Source: Rhynchosporium graminicola (lineage: Eukaryota; Ascomycota; Leotiomycetes; Helotiales; Ploettnerulaceae). Taken from it: DNA of 64,000 bases. Where the stretch lies: positions 434,001 through 498,000 of the forward strand of contig FJUW01000010.1 of assembly GCA_900074885.1 (NCBI GenBank), read 5' to 3'. Below are positions 46,877-58,328 of this stretch, piece by piece; positions within the stretch are counted from its first letter, which is position 1; the number at the start of each line of letters is the position of its first letter. Made by a program: the position numbers and the translations under genes. The notes under the pieces were generated by a model, which saw only the letters and a list, made by a program, of their open reading frames with translations, did no database searches and was not told the DNA's origin.

Positions 46877-48078
46877 ATGGCGTCCGCCCCGGACATCGCA
46901 GCCTTGAAGGATGAGGTCTACAATGGATGCTTCTCCGTCTGGGAAGCCGACGATTTAAATCCGAAGATGACTTTCCGGCAGCAGGATATCATGGATCTTG
47001 ATGTTATCCCTGGGGACGATTTGAATGTGCTCTTGGTGGTGGTGCAGAAGCTCATTGATGAGAAGTTCTTCAGAACAGTACATGCGCCAGATGGTGTCGC
47101 TTGGATGCTAAGGACTAAAGAAGATGCGAAACGGTACGTGTCGCTTAGGCTTGCAAATAGAGGGCATTTACTTTGGGCTGGATATGTATAGGAGTTACAA
47201 TTGGGAAAGGAATATGGATCTGGACATGGCTAACACAAACCAGATACCGTGGCCTCACAGCAGAGCAAGAAATAGTATACGCCCTCATCGACGAAGCCGC
47301 CGCCGACGGCGCGTGGTCCAAAACCATAAAAATGAAAACCAACCTACACGACTCAATCTTCCAATCCGCAATCAAGCACCTCAAAGCGAAAAACATGATC
47401 TCAGAAATGAAATCCGTAGAACATCCCACGCGGAAAATGTACATCATGTCTTCTCTCCGACCAAGTGAGCGCGCTACAGGTGGCCCATGGTTTACGGATG
47501 GGGAGCTGGACGAGGAATTTATCAATACGGTTATGAAGGTTCTTTACGACTATATCATGAAGAGGACTTTTTATCAGGCGAAACATAATGTAGTTCCTGT
47601 GCGGATGCCGAAGAAATTACATAAGAAAATGACGACTGAGGAGATCAAAGCTGCGCGTAACGAAGAGCTTGGTCCAAGAGTTAAGGAAGAAGAGCAGCCT
47701 GAAAGTGAAATCGCGGCAAAGAAGCGGAGATACGATAACATGCTCCCCATGCCAGCAGGCTATCAAGGCTACCCAACCCTGAATGAGCTCACGCTCTTCG
47801 TTGAGAACGCGAACATCTTCTCACAGACTTTAGCGGCGAATGATATTCAGCAGTTGTTGGACATTATGTGCTACGATGACCGTATTGATCGGGTCATCAA
47901 TGGCAGTGAAGGTGTTTCCTACCGGGCCTTGAGGAAGAGTCTGAGGGACGAGGATGAGCATAATAGTCTGCTGAGCGAGGTTCCTTGTGGGAGATGTCCA
48001 GTATTTGATCTTTGTGAGGAAGGCGGACCAGTTGGACCATCAAATTGCGAGTACTTCAATGACTGGTTGAGTATCTGA
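46877..48078 (+). CDS. RPC34: RNA polymerase III subunit RPC6/RPC34 (363 aa)
   Basis: Two exons, 46877-47133 and 47244-48078, with a 110-nt intron; splicing yields DAKRYRGLTAEQEIVYALI. The protein consists of tandem winged-helix domains: WH1 with NVLLVVVQKLIDEKFFRTV, and WH2 with LHDSIFQSAIKHLKAKNMI followed by VEHPTRKMYIMSSLRPSE. The C-terminus carries C-x2-C-x5-C-x10-C (CGRCPVFDLC, then a Cys before EYF), the spacing I know from the [4Fe-4S] site of the human subunit POLR3F. The subunit belongs to the RPC3-RPC6-RPC7 heterotrimer that recruits Pol III to TFIIIB and helps open promoters of tRNA and 5S genes. Intact. Confidence 0.95.
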
Positions 48079-48596
48079 GCTGCGGAGGCGCGAACTTACT
48101 CCGGCCCTTGGCTGTGGATGGAATCTGCGACGAGATAAACGGCAAGTCGGCGTTGGAGTTACACGGCATGGGATGGGACGGCAAAAGTCGAGAGAAATTT
48201 CTGAATTTTACATGCATAGCGCGGCTGGCTTGGGTGGGTGGGTGGATAGTGGGCTTGCTATCTGATTGACCGACCTGCTGGAGTTTGGGAAAGATACCAG
48301 GATTTACGCATACCTTGCATGTGTGTAAAGTTAGCACAGCAGACACGTTGTAATTCAATTTCCAAAAAGAAACAATCGCAAGGAAGTCGTGACAAGTTTC
48401 ATGTCGCGAGAAATCACAGTCAAGGAATATGTATAATCAATGGTGTGAGAAATCAGTGTCATTTGAGACTCATCATTAACTTTTCGTCCCCTCAACACCC
48501 TGCCAAATCCACGCAAGAGAAGCACTACCTTTCGTATCATGAGGCCATGTCCCGAGTATGAATCGCATCTCCTTCAACCACTACAAAAGACCTAAT
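48079..48596. other. intergenic, convergent 3' ends
   Basis: About 520 bp between RPC34 (+) and cyclophilin (-). Contains both 3' UTRs; a GGGT tandem lies at about 48233-48246. No gene. Confidence 0.5.
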
Positions 48597-49638
48597 CTAT
48601 TCCAAGACACCAGACTTAACAATGGTCGGCTTCTTGCTGTAGTTGACCTTTCCGCTGCCGGATCCGGTAGCCTCGAGGGCCTTGACGACAGCCAAGGATT
48701 GCTCATCAGCGACCTCACCGAAGACAACGTGCTTGCCATCGAGCCAGCTGGTGACGACGGTTGTGACGAAGAATTGAGAGCCGTTGCTGTGAGGGACTGC
48801 GTTAGCATTCATATTGCTTTTTCGTGAGCAACGCTTTACATACGTGTTTGGTCCGGCGTTGGCCATGGACAAAAGTCCTGGCTTAGTGTGCTTGCGGGAG
48901 AAGTTCTCATCGGCGAACTTCTCACCGTAAATGGACATTCCACCAGTGCCCTGTTTATATGTGAGATCCTGCCCAGGTATATAGTGGTAGGTAGGTACGA
49001 ACGTTGCCACGGGTGAAGTCACCTCCCTGGAGCATGAATTGCGGGATGATGCGGTGGAAAGCAGAGCCAGCGTATCCGTAACCCTTCTCGCCGGTGCAGA
49101 GAGCGCGGAAGTTCTCAGCAGTCTTTGGGACAACGTCATCGTAGAGGTTGAAGTTGATACGGCCAGATTGCTCTGTTGGGGAGGAAGGTCAGTTCATTGC
49201 TTGATATGCGGGGCGGGAGGTGGGGTAATCCTTGACAGCATCATCAACAACAGCAACAGCGTCATTGAAGAAACATAGTTATGAAGAGGGGCGCGCAGAC
49301 TCCCATCTTATATCACGCATCAAGGCCAAGAATGAAGCTGTTGGATGATGATGTCGATGAACAATGGGGAAGGAGAGCAGAAAAGTAGAGACTTACCAGC
49401 AACCTTGGAAGTCTGCTTTCCAGCAGCATCAAGGACTGGGCCTTCCCAGGTAACGTCGAAGAAACTATCACAATAGTCAGTCTTGATGAGGGCATACTCG
49501 ATGCAGCTTGAGGACTCACGTCTTGATGGTCATATTTGCGGATGTTGCGTGAAAGTATCTTGTGGTGGATGGTTTGTTGATGAAGGATTTTGCGAATGGG
49601 CGGAGGAGGGGTTGTTGTTGAATTGGAAGGCGGGGCAT
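48597..49638 (-). CDS. cyp1: cyclophilin, dual mitochondrial/cytosolic starts (217 / 182 aa)
   Basis: Five exons on the minus strand: 49638-49520, 49464-49397, 49172-49003, 48950-48844 and 48786-48597. From the first ATG the protein begins with an Arg/Ser-rich, acid-free leader ([19 protein letters not shown], then RYFHATSAN) typical of a mitochondrial presequence. A second in-frame ATG (49533) starts MTIKTFFDVTW, the normal cytosolic cyclophilin N-terminus. The peptidyl-prolyl isomerase core is complete: [16 protein letters not shown] with the catalytic Arg, [13 protein letters not shown], the cyclosporin-contact Trp in [10 protein letters not shown], and an ending at KSGVLE. Neurospora makes both isoforms from one such gene. 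The intron inside the first-exon/ACT codon is downstream of both starts, so isoform choice would come from transcription start or leaky scanning. Confidence 0.95.
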
Positions 49639-49739
49639 TCTGAGAAGTGACGAAGATGCGCTAGAGCTGATATGGTAAGCGTTTGATGGGTCCCCATCTC
49701 GGTCAGATATTGAGATGTGATTGGTTCGAAGTGGATGAA

Positions 49740-49758
49740 TAGGTAGGTAGGTAGGTAG
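49740..49758. repeat. TAGG microsatellite
   Basis: Between four and five TAGG units, followed by imperfect GCAGAT repeats to about 49783; in the cyclophilin upstream region, read as CCTA on its coding strand. Confidence 0.8.
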
Positions 49759-49897
49759 TTGCAGATGCAGATGCAAATGCAGCAAGGCCTTGGTTGGACG
49801 TCGGAAGTGGAAGGGGAGCGAGGGAAGGGGTCCTCGAGCGGTAATGTAATGGAATGGAGGAGGTGGATCAAGGAGGATGATGGCAGAATCGGGGGAG

Positions 49898-49936
49898 GGG
49901 ATAGGATAGGATAGGATAGGACAGGATGGGATAGGA
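49898..49936. repeat. GGATA pentamer repeat
   Basis: About five GGATA/GATAG units followed by degenerate copies. It encodes only chance repeats. Confidence 0.8.
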
Positions 49937-50070
49937 AAGAAAACGTGGTTGTGAGGGAGCGGGCTGATGCTGGAATATCCTTGTACTCGATTCACTCTCG
50001 CTCCTACTTATATGGTACCAGGCAAAGAGAAGAGCCCATAACGAGTCAGTCAAGCTTTGAAGCTTCACGT

Positions 50071-50121
50071 GCACAGCACAGCTCAGCTCAGCACAGCACA
50101 GCACAGCACAGCACAGCTCAG
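50071..50121. repeat. CAGCA / CAGCT pentamer repeat
   Basis: About ten consecutive 5-bp units of CAGCA or CAGCT, near the midpoint of the cyclophilin/epsin spacer. Confidence 0.85.
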
Positions 50122-50363
50122 CTCCTCCTCCTTGGGCCACACTGGTGAGAGCTACTTGGACATCGCTTTCCTATAGACTCGAGTATGGGCAGCAAGAAAC
50201 CACATGAGCTGTCCAAGAAGGCAAACGAGTGAACTAAGTTAAGTGTCTTGGTACTTGCTTCCGTGAAAGCCTCTTGGGGTTGAACGGTCCTTTGTGGTGA
50301 TCGGAACAGAGACTTCTCTCGTTGAAGCGCCCAGTAAGGAAGGATAAGGAAGATCCCAAGCAA

Positions 50364-50400
50364 GAGCAGGAGCAGGAGTAGGAGCAGGAGCAGGAGCCGG
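50364..50400. repeat. GAGCAG hexamer repeat
   Basis: Six imperfect GAGCAG/GAGTAG units; purine-rich on the plus strand. Confidence 0.8.
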
Positions 50401-51193
50401 AGAGCCAAAGCTGAAGCCAGCAAATCTCATCTCCTTCTTCCCTTCATGGGTAGGGCAGGTAGTCTGCTCTCCTCTCCTCTACTCTCCTCTCCTACCACGG
50501 CCATGCTCCACGCCACATGATCTGTCCATAGACGGACGACTTGCTGATTACCGAAAGTGGGAGTGCAGTGCTCTCGATACAGTTGGGTGAAGAAGATAGA
50601 CGTACATACCTGACTGAATATGAAACAAGTACAACAGCTGGGTTACAGCTGTAGGGGAGCTCGAAAGTAGAGGCTGATGTTTGTAAAGTACAAGGTAAGG
50701 ACGATGGGATGAAATAGACTGGAAATCTCGAGTTCACACGATGCGGATGGTGATGGTACAATATCAATGATTGATGGTTGATGAGCAGGAATAGAAAGTG
50801 TTGATGCTTTGATATTTTTTACTTCTAGCATCAGGGGCACCTTACAGGGATTAGCTTTGGAGCTCGCTTCGATTGTTATGAACAAGCAGGTAGCATTTTC
50901 CATTATTCTTCATTGGCTCATCACTATCTGACTGGGTATATTATTCGTATCTAGAAGTATACATGCATAATTCATATCAACGTCCTCAAAGTCATCAACC
51001 GTTGAAATTAATCTGAAGTAACCTGTCAAGTTTGTTGATTCAATAGTCACGTGTACTCCAAGTTTCACCCGACATTCTTGGCGACGCCGGCGGAGGTCAA
51101 TGGGATGTTTGGGGGGCTGCCAAAGGACACAACAATCGGTTCCACGCGCAACAACCCAACGCCCCCGAACTCTTCAGAACCAGAATCGCGAAT

Positions 51194-52950
51194 ATGGATC
51201 TCAACAGTCTGAAGGAGGCTGCGGCCAACTTGACCTTGTACGATCTCAAGGCAGGTGTGCGAAAGGTCCAGAATGGTAGGTCCCTTGAGTCCCGCCAGCT
51301 GTCCGGATGCTTACAGGAGAATCTCCAGCCGTCATGAACTATACCGAAATGGAAGCCAAAGTCAGGGAGGCTACGAATAACGAACCTTGGGTATGTGCTC
51401 TTGCTCATTCCCTGGAAGACCTGCAGCTTCGTGCATACGAGAATATATTACTTTGTGTATAATTGCTAACCATATGGCAGGGCGCGAGTTCAAGCACAAT
51501 GCAAGAAATTGCCAATGGCACATACAACTAGTAATTACACAAATCTCATGACAACATTACTCTGCTAAATCCGGCCAGCCAACTTCTCAACGAGATTATG
51601 CCCATGATCTATAAACGATTTACCGAAAAGGCCGCTGAGGAATGGAGACAAATCTACAAAGCCCTCCAACTTCTGGAGTTCCTGATCAAGAATGGATCAG
51701 AACGTGTTATCGACGATGCCCGTTCCCATCTCACGCTGCTCAAGATGCTAAGACAATTTCACTTTATCGACCAGAATGGCAAAGATCAGGGACTCAATGT
51801 CCGTAACAGGGCCAAGGAGCTTGCGGATCTCCTTGCTGACGTTGAGCGTATCCGAGCAGAGAGGAAAAAGGCTCGGGCAACTCGAAATAAATACACAGGT
51901 GTTGAGGGTGGAGGCGGGTTGGGCGGCTCCAGTGTGTCTAGTAGCAGTCGATATGGGGGATTTGGCAGTGAAGAGGCCAGTGGGGGTGGTGGGAGGGGCG
52001 AATATGGAGGATACAGTGGTGGTGTCTATGGAGATGGAGGTGGATTCGGGGGTCAAAGCACTGATTTCCAGGACTCTGGATCTGGAAGTCGAGGAGCTTC
52101 TGGTGGAGGTGGTGGCCGGGACCGATTTGAGGAATATGACGAGTATGACGAGGGGGCAGCATCTACCTCTGGAAGGAGGCAGGCTGAGGCTTCATCTTCA
52201 TCTTCAAGCCGACGGAAGACAACTGAGAAGCCTGCTGCTAAGAAGCCAGAACCGCCGAAGAAGAAGGAACCCGAGGTCGACCTATTTTCATTCGATGATC
52301 CAATACCAATATCCGCCCCAGTTGCTAAACCGGCTGCGTCCAATGTAGTAGATGATGATGATGATTTCGACGATTTCCAATCAGCAACACCCTCGGCCCA
52401 GGCAGCGGCTCCATCGTTCTCTTTCGCAGCGCCAACTGCTACCACCACATCTAACACCCATTACGCTTCCCCTCAACCACTCTCTGCTCCCAAAGCCGCC
52501 AACTTGAGCGATTTAGTAGGCTTCTCATCCATTTCACCAACACCTAGCAGCAATGCCACACCAGTAAACTATTCCGCCTTCTCACCACCCGCAGTTGCTC
52601 AACAACCTCGACCAACAGCCTACCAAGGCTCGCAACCAAACTATTTCACATCAGTGCAAGCACCCACACAACAAGCCTCTAATCCGGCACCAGGAGCTTC
52701 ATCTATCAAAGCTCCTGGCGCGAAGCCAGCAGGAGGAGACGCCTTTGGATCTCTCTGGTCTACGGCAAGCGCAGGTATCAAGAAGACAGGCACACCTACT
52801 TCCGGCCCAGCTCTTGGCCAATTAGCGAAAGAGAAAGCTAGCGCAGGGTTCTGGGGCGCTCCAGCAGCCAGCTCCACCCCTTTGCAAACACAAAAGCCCA
52901 ATCAGAACCAACAGTCGCTGGGCAATGGCTTGGATGATTTATTGGGATGA
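51194..52950 (+). CDS. ent3: Ent3-type epsin, ENTH-domain adaptor (521 aa)
   Basis: Four exons: 51194-51275, 51329-51390, 51481-51530 and 51579-52950 (introns 53, 90 and 48 nt). Together they give the full ENTH domain (about 10-150): LTLYDLKAGVRKVQNAVMNY, REATNNEPWGASSSTMQEIA, NEIMPMIYKRF, YKALQLLEFLIKNGSERVID and LADVERIRAERKKAR. After it come a Gly/Ser/Tyr-rich stretch (180-290), a Lys/Pro segment and DLFSFDD. Next is the acidic motif DDDDFDDFQSA, of the type bound by gamma-adaptin/GGA ear domains, then a Pro/Ala/Gln-rich tail ending GNGLDDLLG. Ent3-type epsins bind PI(3,5)P2/PI4P at TGN and endosomes and recruit clathrin, AP-1 and GGAs. Intact. Confidence 0.95.
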
Positions 52951-55698
52951 AACACTTTAGGGTTATGTGGATTGAGAGGCGTACTATTACCAGCAGATTA
53001 GTACGGGTGATTATATGGTTTAATGTGATTTGGGACTTATAGATCATGGCGCATAAAATACAGTCCATTCTCGAGCATTGTGTCACGTGCTCTTCAAATG
53101 CCAGTCTATCCTCGTGCAGCTAGTGATGATTTACACACGCTAAAAGAATGGGTGTCTTCACATACTGTTGACAGTCAGCTTTCATGATTCATGAGTCTAT
53201 AGTTATATACGCATTAATCTACTGCCTAAGTCTTGATTACTGCCAAGCATTTAAAGATGACTGCTCCCATGTCAGTAATGCTTTCACCAGAAGCAGGTGC
53301 AAAAGAGCGGTCATAAGTAAATTTACATGAGTACCTACATCCACTCTGTCATTTATCTGTTTCTTGCAGTTCTCATTTGCGAAAAGCTCTCGAGTTGGTA
53401 AGATTCTAGCGAGATGACTGACAGTGATGGCCTCCGATAAGGTATATCTCAGACTTTCTGAGCTCTCAAATAAGGATCCGTCTGTCATTGCCGAAGCTAA
53501 GAATGCGGTGTGCAGAGAGGACTTTTCGCCGCCGTGAGATAGATATACTATTGAGTTAGAGGCATTTTTCTGTTGCTTGAGTGAAATTTCTATTTATATG
53601 TATTCTGATTAGCTACACAATTTAGCTAGGAGTAGGAGAAGCGTGTTTTCAGAGGGTCATGACTGACCCACATGTTCATAAATGTGGCGAGCTCTGCCCT
53701 TTCGTCGGTTCCTTTGGTGATTTCATTGTCTCTTGTGCTCTCCTCAGTATAACTATAACTGCTATCATCATCGTCATTTGAATCATCGTCCTCACTGTCC
53801 TTGTAGTTCCAACGTTCGCTAGGGCTCTTGTCTCTCAGCCTGGTCTTGATACCACGCAGCGAAGTCAAAGCTTGATGACCATCATACTGCTTGTGGAGTA
53901 ATTACCGATTGTATGATTCCTGACAATCAGTTCCGTCGATCTCGAGCAAAAGACGAATCGCGTCAGGGACGCTAGTCCTGCCCCGAGTACGAGTGACTGC
54001 CGAGATGTGACAAGATGGAGATGCGGAAGTGAATACTCCAATTGCTTGTGTAAGGGTGCGAGCTTTTGAGAAGAAAGCGCATGGGAGCGTTAAGGGGTAG
54101 ATGATCTATCTGAGCTACTGTCGTCCGATGATGTGCGTCTCCGAGATGTTCTCCAACTTGACTATGTGTTTTCTTCAGCAATCCACAACCGCGTCCCCTC
54201 CACGCCACATCCAGAAGGTTGCATATAGAAGCGCTTTCTGAAGTACTTGCAATACTACTGGAGATATTGACGAGAGTTCGGTTGACACCTATGGGAATCC
54301 ACCAAACTCTTTCTCTAACACCTTGTGTCTTTGTTTCTCCACATCATGGTCTCTTGTGTGTGTGTCAGCTCCGAGTACAGCCCAAACAGTTCGTTCTCTC
54401 GTCGCTATGTCGATGCCTGGCCCTTGCCGTCCCCTTCGCCTACTGTTTCCAACCTTTGTAGTCTGAATCTCCTGAGTACCCATCGGCACGTTGGTGCATT
54501 CTCGTTAGCATGATTGCGTAATAGAGGCGGGATTTTACGTTTAGCGGTTCTTACATGAGCTTTTTCTTTCTTTCCTGTCTTTTCTTTCCTATATTTTCTT
54601 TCCTAGTATTGGTCTAGGTAGGTTAACATATTGGCGATGCCTTGCGCGCAACATCCAGTGAAAACTTCATTTGGACGGACACCTTCAAGAGGTGCACCTA
54701 TATGCATAATAGCTTCAAATCGAGTTTACTATCTCTGTGAGCGAACTCTAACTACCTCAACTTCGCAACTATCACATCGATTGACACCACATTCTGTGCA
54801 GGCCGATACATATGAAACCGACATCGAAGCATCAAAGCCACATAAACAGCAGCTCCAGTACCGTTCAAGACTATAGTGCCGTCTGAACTTGTCACTCTTC
54901 TGCCAACCCTTTTCAGCTCTGATTTTCTGTCTGAAATCTCACGGATAGCGCCTGACTTCTGAATCGTGTGCTCAGAAGTGGACCTATCTCGCGGTTCACT
55001 CTTTCGAGCTTGGCTGGTTAAAGTTATCCTGCTGAAGGCGAGCTTCAAATCAGGCTCAGGTACTATACGCCGCCTCTTGTTGGACAGATTACAGTCTATG
55101 CTTTCTAGACTAACGTTTGGGAGCCGTCTTGATCGTTGTCGAGTTCCAAGAAACGCTCATAATGTGTCCCACAGTGTTCGCTGCCATCGAATGTCAGCGG
55201 CCGACAATTTATATTCTGAGAATGGCTCGTGACCCACCAGCGAGTTGGCAGTCCTCGCAGAACCAATTGGCCTTGCGCGATCTTTGCCGCGCCGCGACTT
55301 TTGTACTGCGATTCTAGCTTATGATGTGTGTGCCGCTCGACGATCAATTCGAAGAACTACGATATGCCAGCTTGCAGATTCAGCAAACCAGCCAATACTC
55401 ATACTTCTGACGAAGAGACCCAATCCAGATGGAATGACAAGTAATCGTCAAGAGCTGTATACAAGAACACTGGATCAGACAATAGCACCTGCGGTGGTAT
55501 ATTCAGCTGCAATTTTAGGACATAGGCAAGCCAAAACTCGTGTGTTCGACGCTCTTCGGCTTCCGCTATCAATGTTCCACCTAACAGGACATACATAGGT
55601 CGCACAAAGACAGGATTACGAAAGCTATCTATTTCGTAAATCAGCAATTGCATTGAGTAAAGTTGAAAACTTGCCACGCAAGCCACTGCCTAGTCCTA
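52951..55698. other. gene-poor stretch with short unexplained frames
   Basis: About 2.7 kb. A minus-strand frame at 53868-53626 encodes an acidic Ser/Asp-rich peptide and one at 55686-55399 a hydrophobic peptide with VRPMYVLLGGTL. Neither can be joined to other exons or assigned to a family. The second may be a remnant of the region downstream of the patatin relic. Confidence 0.4.
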
Positions 55699-56763
55699 GT
55701 ACAGAATAATAATTCGACTAATCTAACCTTGTGTAAGAATGCTGGCACACTGCCTCACAGCCTTTTCAACAAAAGGCTCTCGCAGGTAATTCGACGTGTG
55801 AGTTGAGATCTTGCTATTCTGCCGTCAATCCGACAATGTGATGTCTTTCAAACCTCTTATCACGTTAAACCTAAAGTAGGCTCCTTCCGGCAACATATCC
55901 CAAACCCTACGATGGACCGCCTCGGAATGACTAGCCATCTTCTTCGAGGCATTGAGGATCGAAAGCCGAGCGTTTGTGACCTCGACAACGTCGCCATGAC
56001 CTGTCCCGATACTGATCACGCAGTCGCAGGGCTCATCTGAGAAAATGTACCCTGCCTCGGAGAAGACAACCTCGGTGAGATTGTTATGGCAAAAGCCTGC
56101 GTCGATGAACTCAATCTCCTGAAGTCCACAAGAAATGGATGGGAAGAACGTAGTTGCTGCGGATGTCGCCCTTGCAACTTCCCACATCTTGATGTCTTTA
56201 AAGTCGTCCCCAATATCGTGGGTCCGGAACTTGGTGGGTGCTGCTGATACGTCTACCTTTGTGATAGCAAGTACGGTCCTAAGAATCCAGAACGCTGCTT
56301 GGGTACAGAGGAGTCTGCTCATGTTGGGCAGCAGGTAGTATCTGCGAAAAGTGTATCTCGATCGCCTGTATATTGGTGAACTATCTCCTTGACAGCCTCT
56401 TCAAGTGCTACTCCAGAAAATGAGCCCTCAGGACGGCCCGGCAGACGGGGTAAATAGGACTTCCAAGTGTCTTCGTCGACAGGAGTGAAAGCTCGCTCGG
56501 TCATCTTCTTGTACGATGCGAGACACTGGGCTACAGTCATCCTGAGCGGCCCAGCAAAATTGCGATGATACTACAATCGTCAACTTCGCATCCAATTTTG
56601 AGCATGGGGAAGAATATCGTCCCGTGCTAGTTCCACCGATAAGGCTGAAGTATTCGCATGGTCGTGGTGTTTCCTCAAGCTTCTCAATGCGCTTCACCTC
56701 CTCCATGATTCTCTGCAGAATCAAGAGAGTCGATATACCTCGTATACCTCCACCACCTGGCAC
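55699..56763 (-). pseudogene. patatin-like phospholipase relic
   Basis: Minus-strand remnants in correct order. GGGGIRGISTLLILQRIM is the oxyanion-hole motif and CEYFSLIGGTSTG carries the GxSxG nucleophile elbow. An expected intron follows whose donor now reads GGAC-GATATT instead of GT. Next come ILLGR and then MTVAQCLASYKKM, which need a lost base around 56540-56545. Later blocks are KIWEAARATSAA-like MWEVARATSAATTFF, FIDAGFCHNN with the catalytic Asp (DAG), and ISIGTG. A TGA near 55827 follows GLKDITLSD, with similar sequence continuing (HTSNYLREPFVEKAV) to about 55699. Fungal patatin-like proteins release fatty acids from lipids, and some are fused to NLR-type domains. At least three lesions make this a pseudogene. 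Confidence 0.75.
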
Positions 56764-58328
56764 CGGTCGTCAGTGTGCAGTCTGCTTCGGGGTATGCTCC
56801 TTCACCTACCCAAGCAGAGTATACGGCGGTTGGGTCTTCCCTCGGCCTGTTGCGCTTCGCCTTGTGACTCGATATCCGCGCCTAGCCTCACCACCATCTG
56901 GCTCGCCGAGTTTGGTCCACCTCCACAATTTCGATCTCTCGCGATGAGAGCGTTTTTGGTAGATCTACCGCCATCAAAAAACCGCTGGAAGCTCGCTCTG
57001 TTGGGCGTGAACATAGCCTGATCCAACAGCCTAATCAGAGAAAGTACGACATACAAGATTAGCTCTCATACTATCAAATCCGGCACATTCAAAGGCATTA
57101 GCTTTCACTTCGAGGAGATAGCAGGTAGTTTCTGGAGTAGTGATGATGTTAATGAACAGCTTGCTGCCTTCAAGAGTTCTTTTGAACCTGATGTTGGAGC
57201 GCGCCTAAGCTGGGCGTTAAAATACAGCCACTGGACGTGGCCATTGGCTATTCGTTGGCCCTGCTTACACAGAACATCGAACTCTTGTACCACGCTCGAA
57301 CGAGTCTGCGACTTCTTAAAATGAATAGCTAGGTACCTACTAGTTGGTCAAATGGTCACGTGGACATGGGCCGAAGGTTAGCCAGTTCTGTACTTAGGAT
57401 GCTGGAGCCGTAAATATTCGGAATTCTGCAGCCACCATCATACAACTAACACTACAAAACTTTTTACTACTATATACGGCTCACATCGACTACTGGACTC
57501 TACGTACGGCAAAGAGTGATAGCAGAACTTCTACAAACAAATATCGTTGCATCTTAGCCATATGTGGTGACTAGCTTGGACTACTATGGTTCCCAAATTT
57601 GCTTTGACACCGGTGAACTTCTGAGCTTCGGCTGAATTCACTGACGAACCTCCTCGTAGTAAATTCGAGTATGTCCGCAGATTAAGTCATTGACACGCAT
57701 AGAAAGCATCCAGCATCAAGTCCTGACAGTCCCATTCTATTGCGCCTTTCCAATTGAGGGGGAATGAAGGTTACTACTGTGAGCCAATTTGTATACTCTG
57801 CTTCTGCGGATGAGGTATTGCTGGAGCCAGAGCACAAGAATAACAAACAAGTTTGGGGACACTAAGTCTTCTCTTCTGACAATAAGGTTTAAGGCGTGCG
57901 TACTATTGTTGGAGTGTCATCGAGACAGAGGAAAGTAAGCCCTTGAAATATGCTTGATGTGGTACTGCTAGACTTCTAGCAATTAGATTGACCTTAAAAA
58001 TTGTAACAGTGGCAATTTTCAAATGAAAAACATGTGGAGAAGACACATAACTGCCCAGCACAATGGGGAATGTAGCTCAAGGTTCTCCTAATTGCTCATG
58101 CTCGGCTAAGTTGCCGATATGTTTACCTACTGAGAATAAACACTCGTTAAAGGACCTGGAAAAACAATAGTCAAATAGTGATGTTTTGTAAAGGGTGTTC
58201 ATCTGGATTTATATTTAATTCCAAAATCTCAAATGGTAACTGTGATTTGGTAAAAGATCCAAAGAAGCTTGATAACGCTCAAGCCACTAGTCCAAAATTG
58301 AAATAAAACATCATCTCGCCTAAAACAT
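56764..58328. other. intergenic, patatin relic flank
   Basis: About 1.6 kb upstream of the patatin relic. A minus-strand frame (57056-56802) could be a decayed upstream exon but has no recognisable motif. 57.4-58.3 kb is AT-rich with only tiny frames. Confidence 0.45.

Larger units (their letters stand above)
49639..51193. other. divergent spacer between cyclophilin and epsin, repeat-rich
   Basis: About 1.55 kb shared by two divergent genes. It contains several microsatellites (listed separately) and strand-asymmetric purine- or pyrimidine-rich stretches that make long but meaningless frames (for example minus 49868-50140). No gene supported. Confidence 0.5.

Noticed and set aside
49519..49995. 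Longer N-terminus for the cyclophilin
   Set aside because: The extension is pyrimidine-repeat translation starting from non-ATG or distant codons; the ATG at 49638 gives a sensible presequence.
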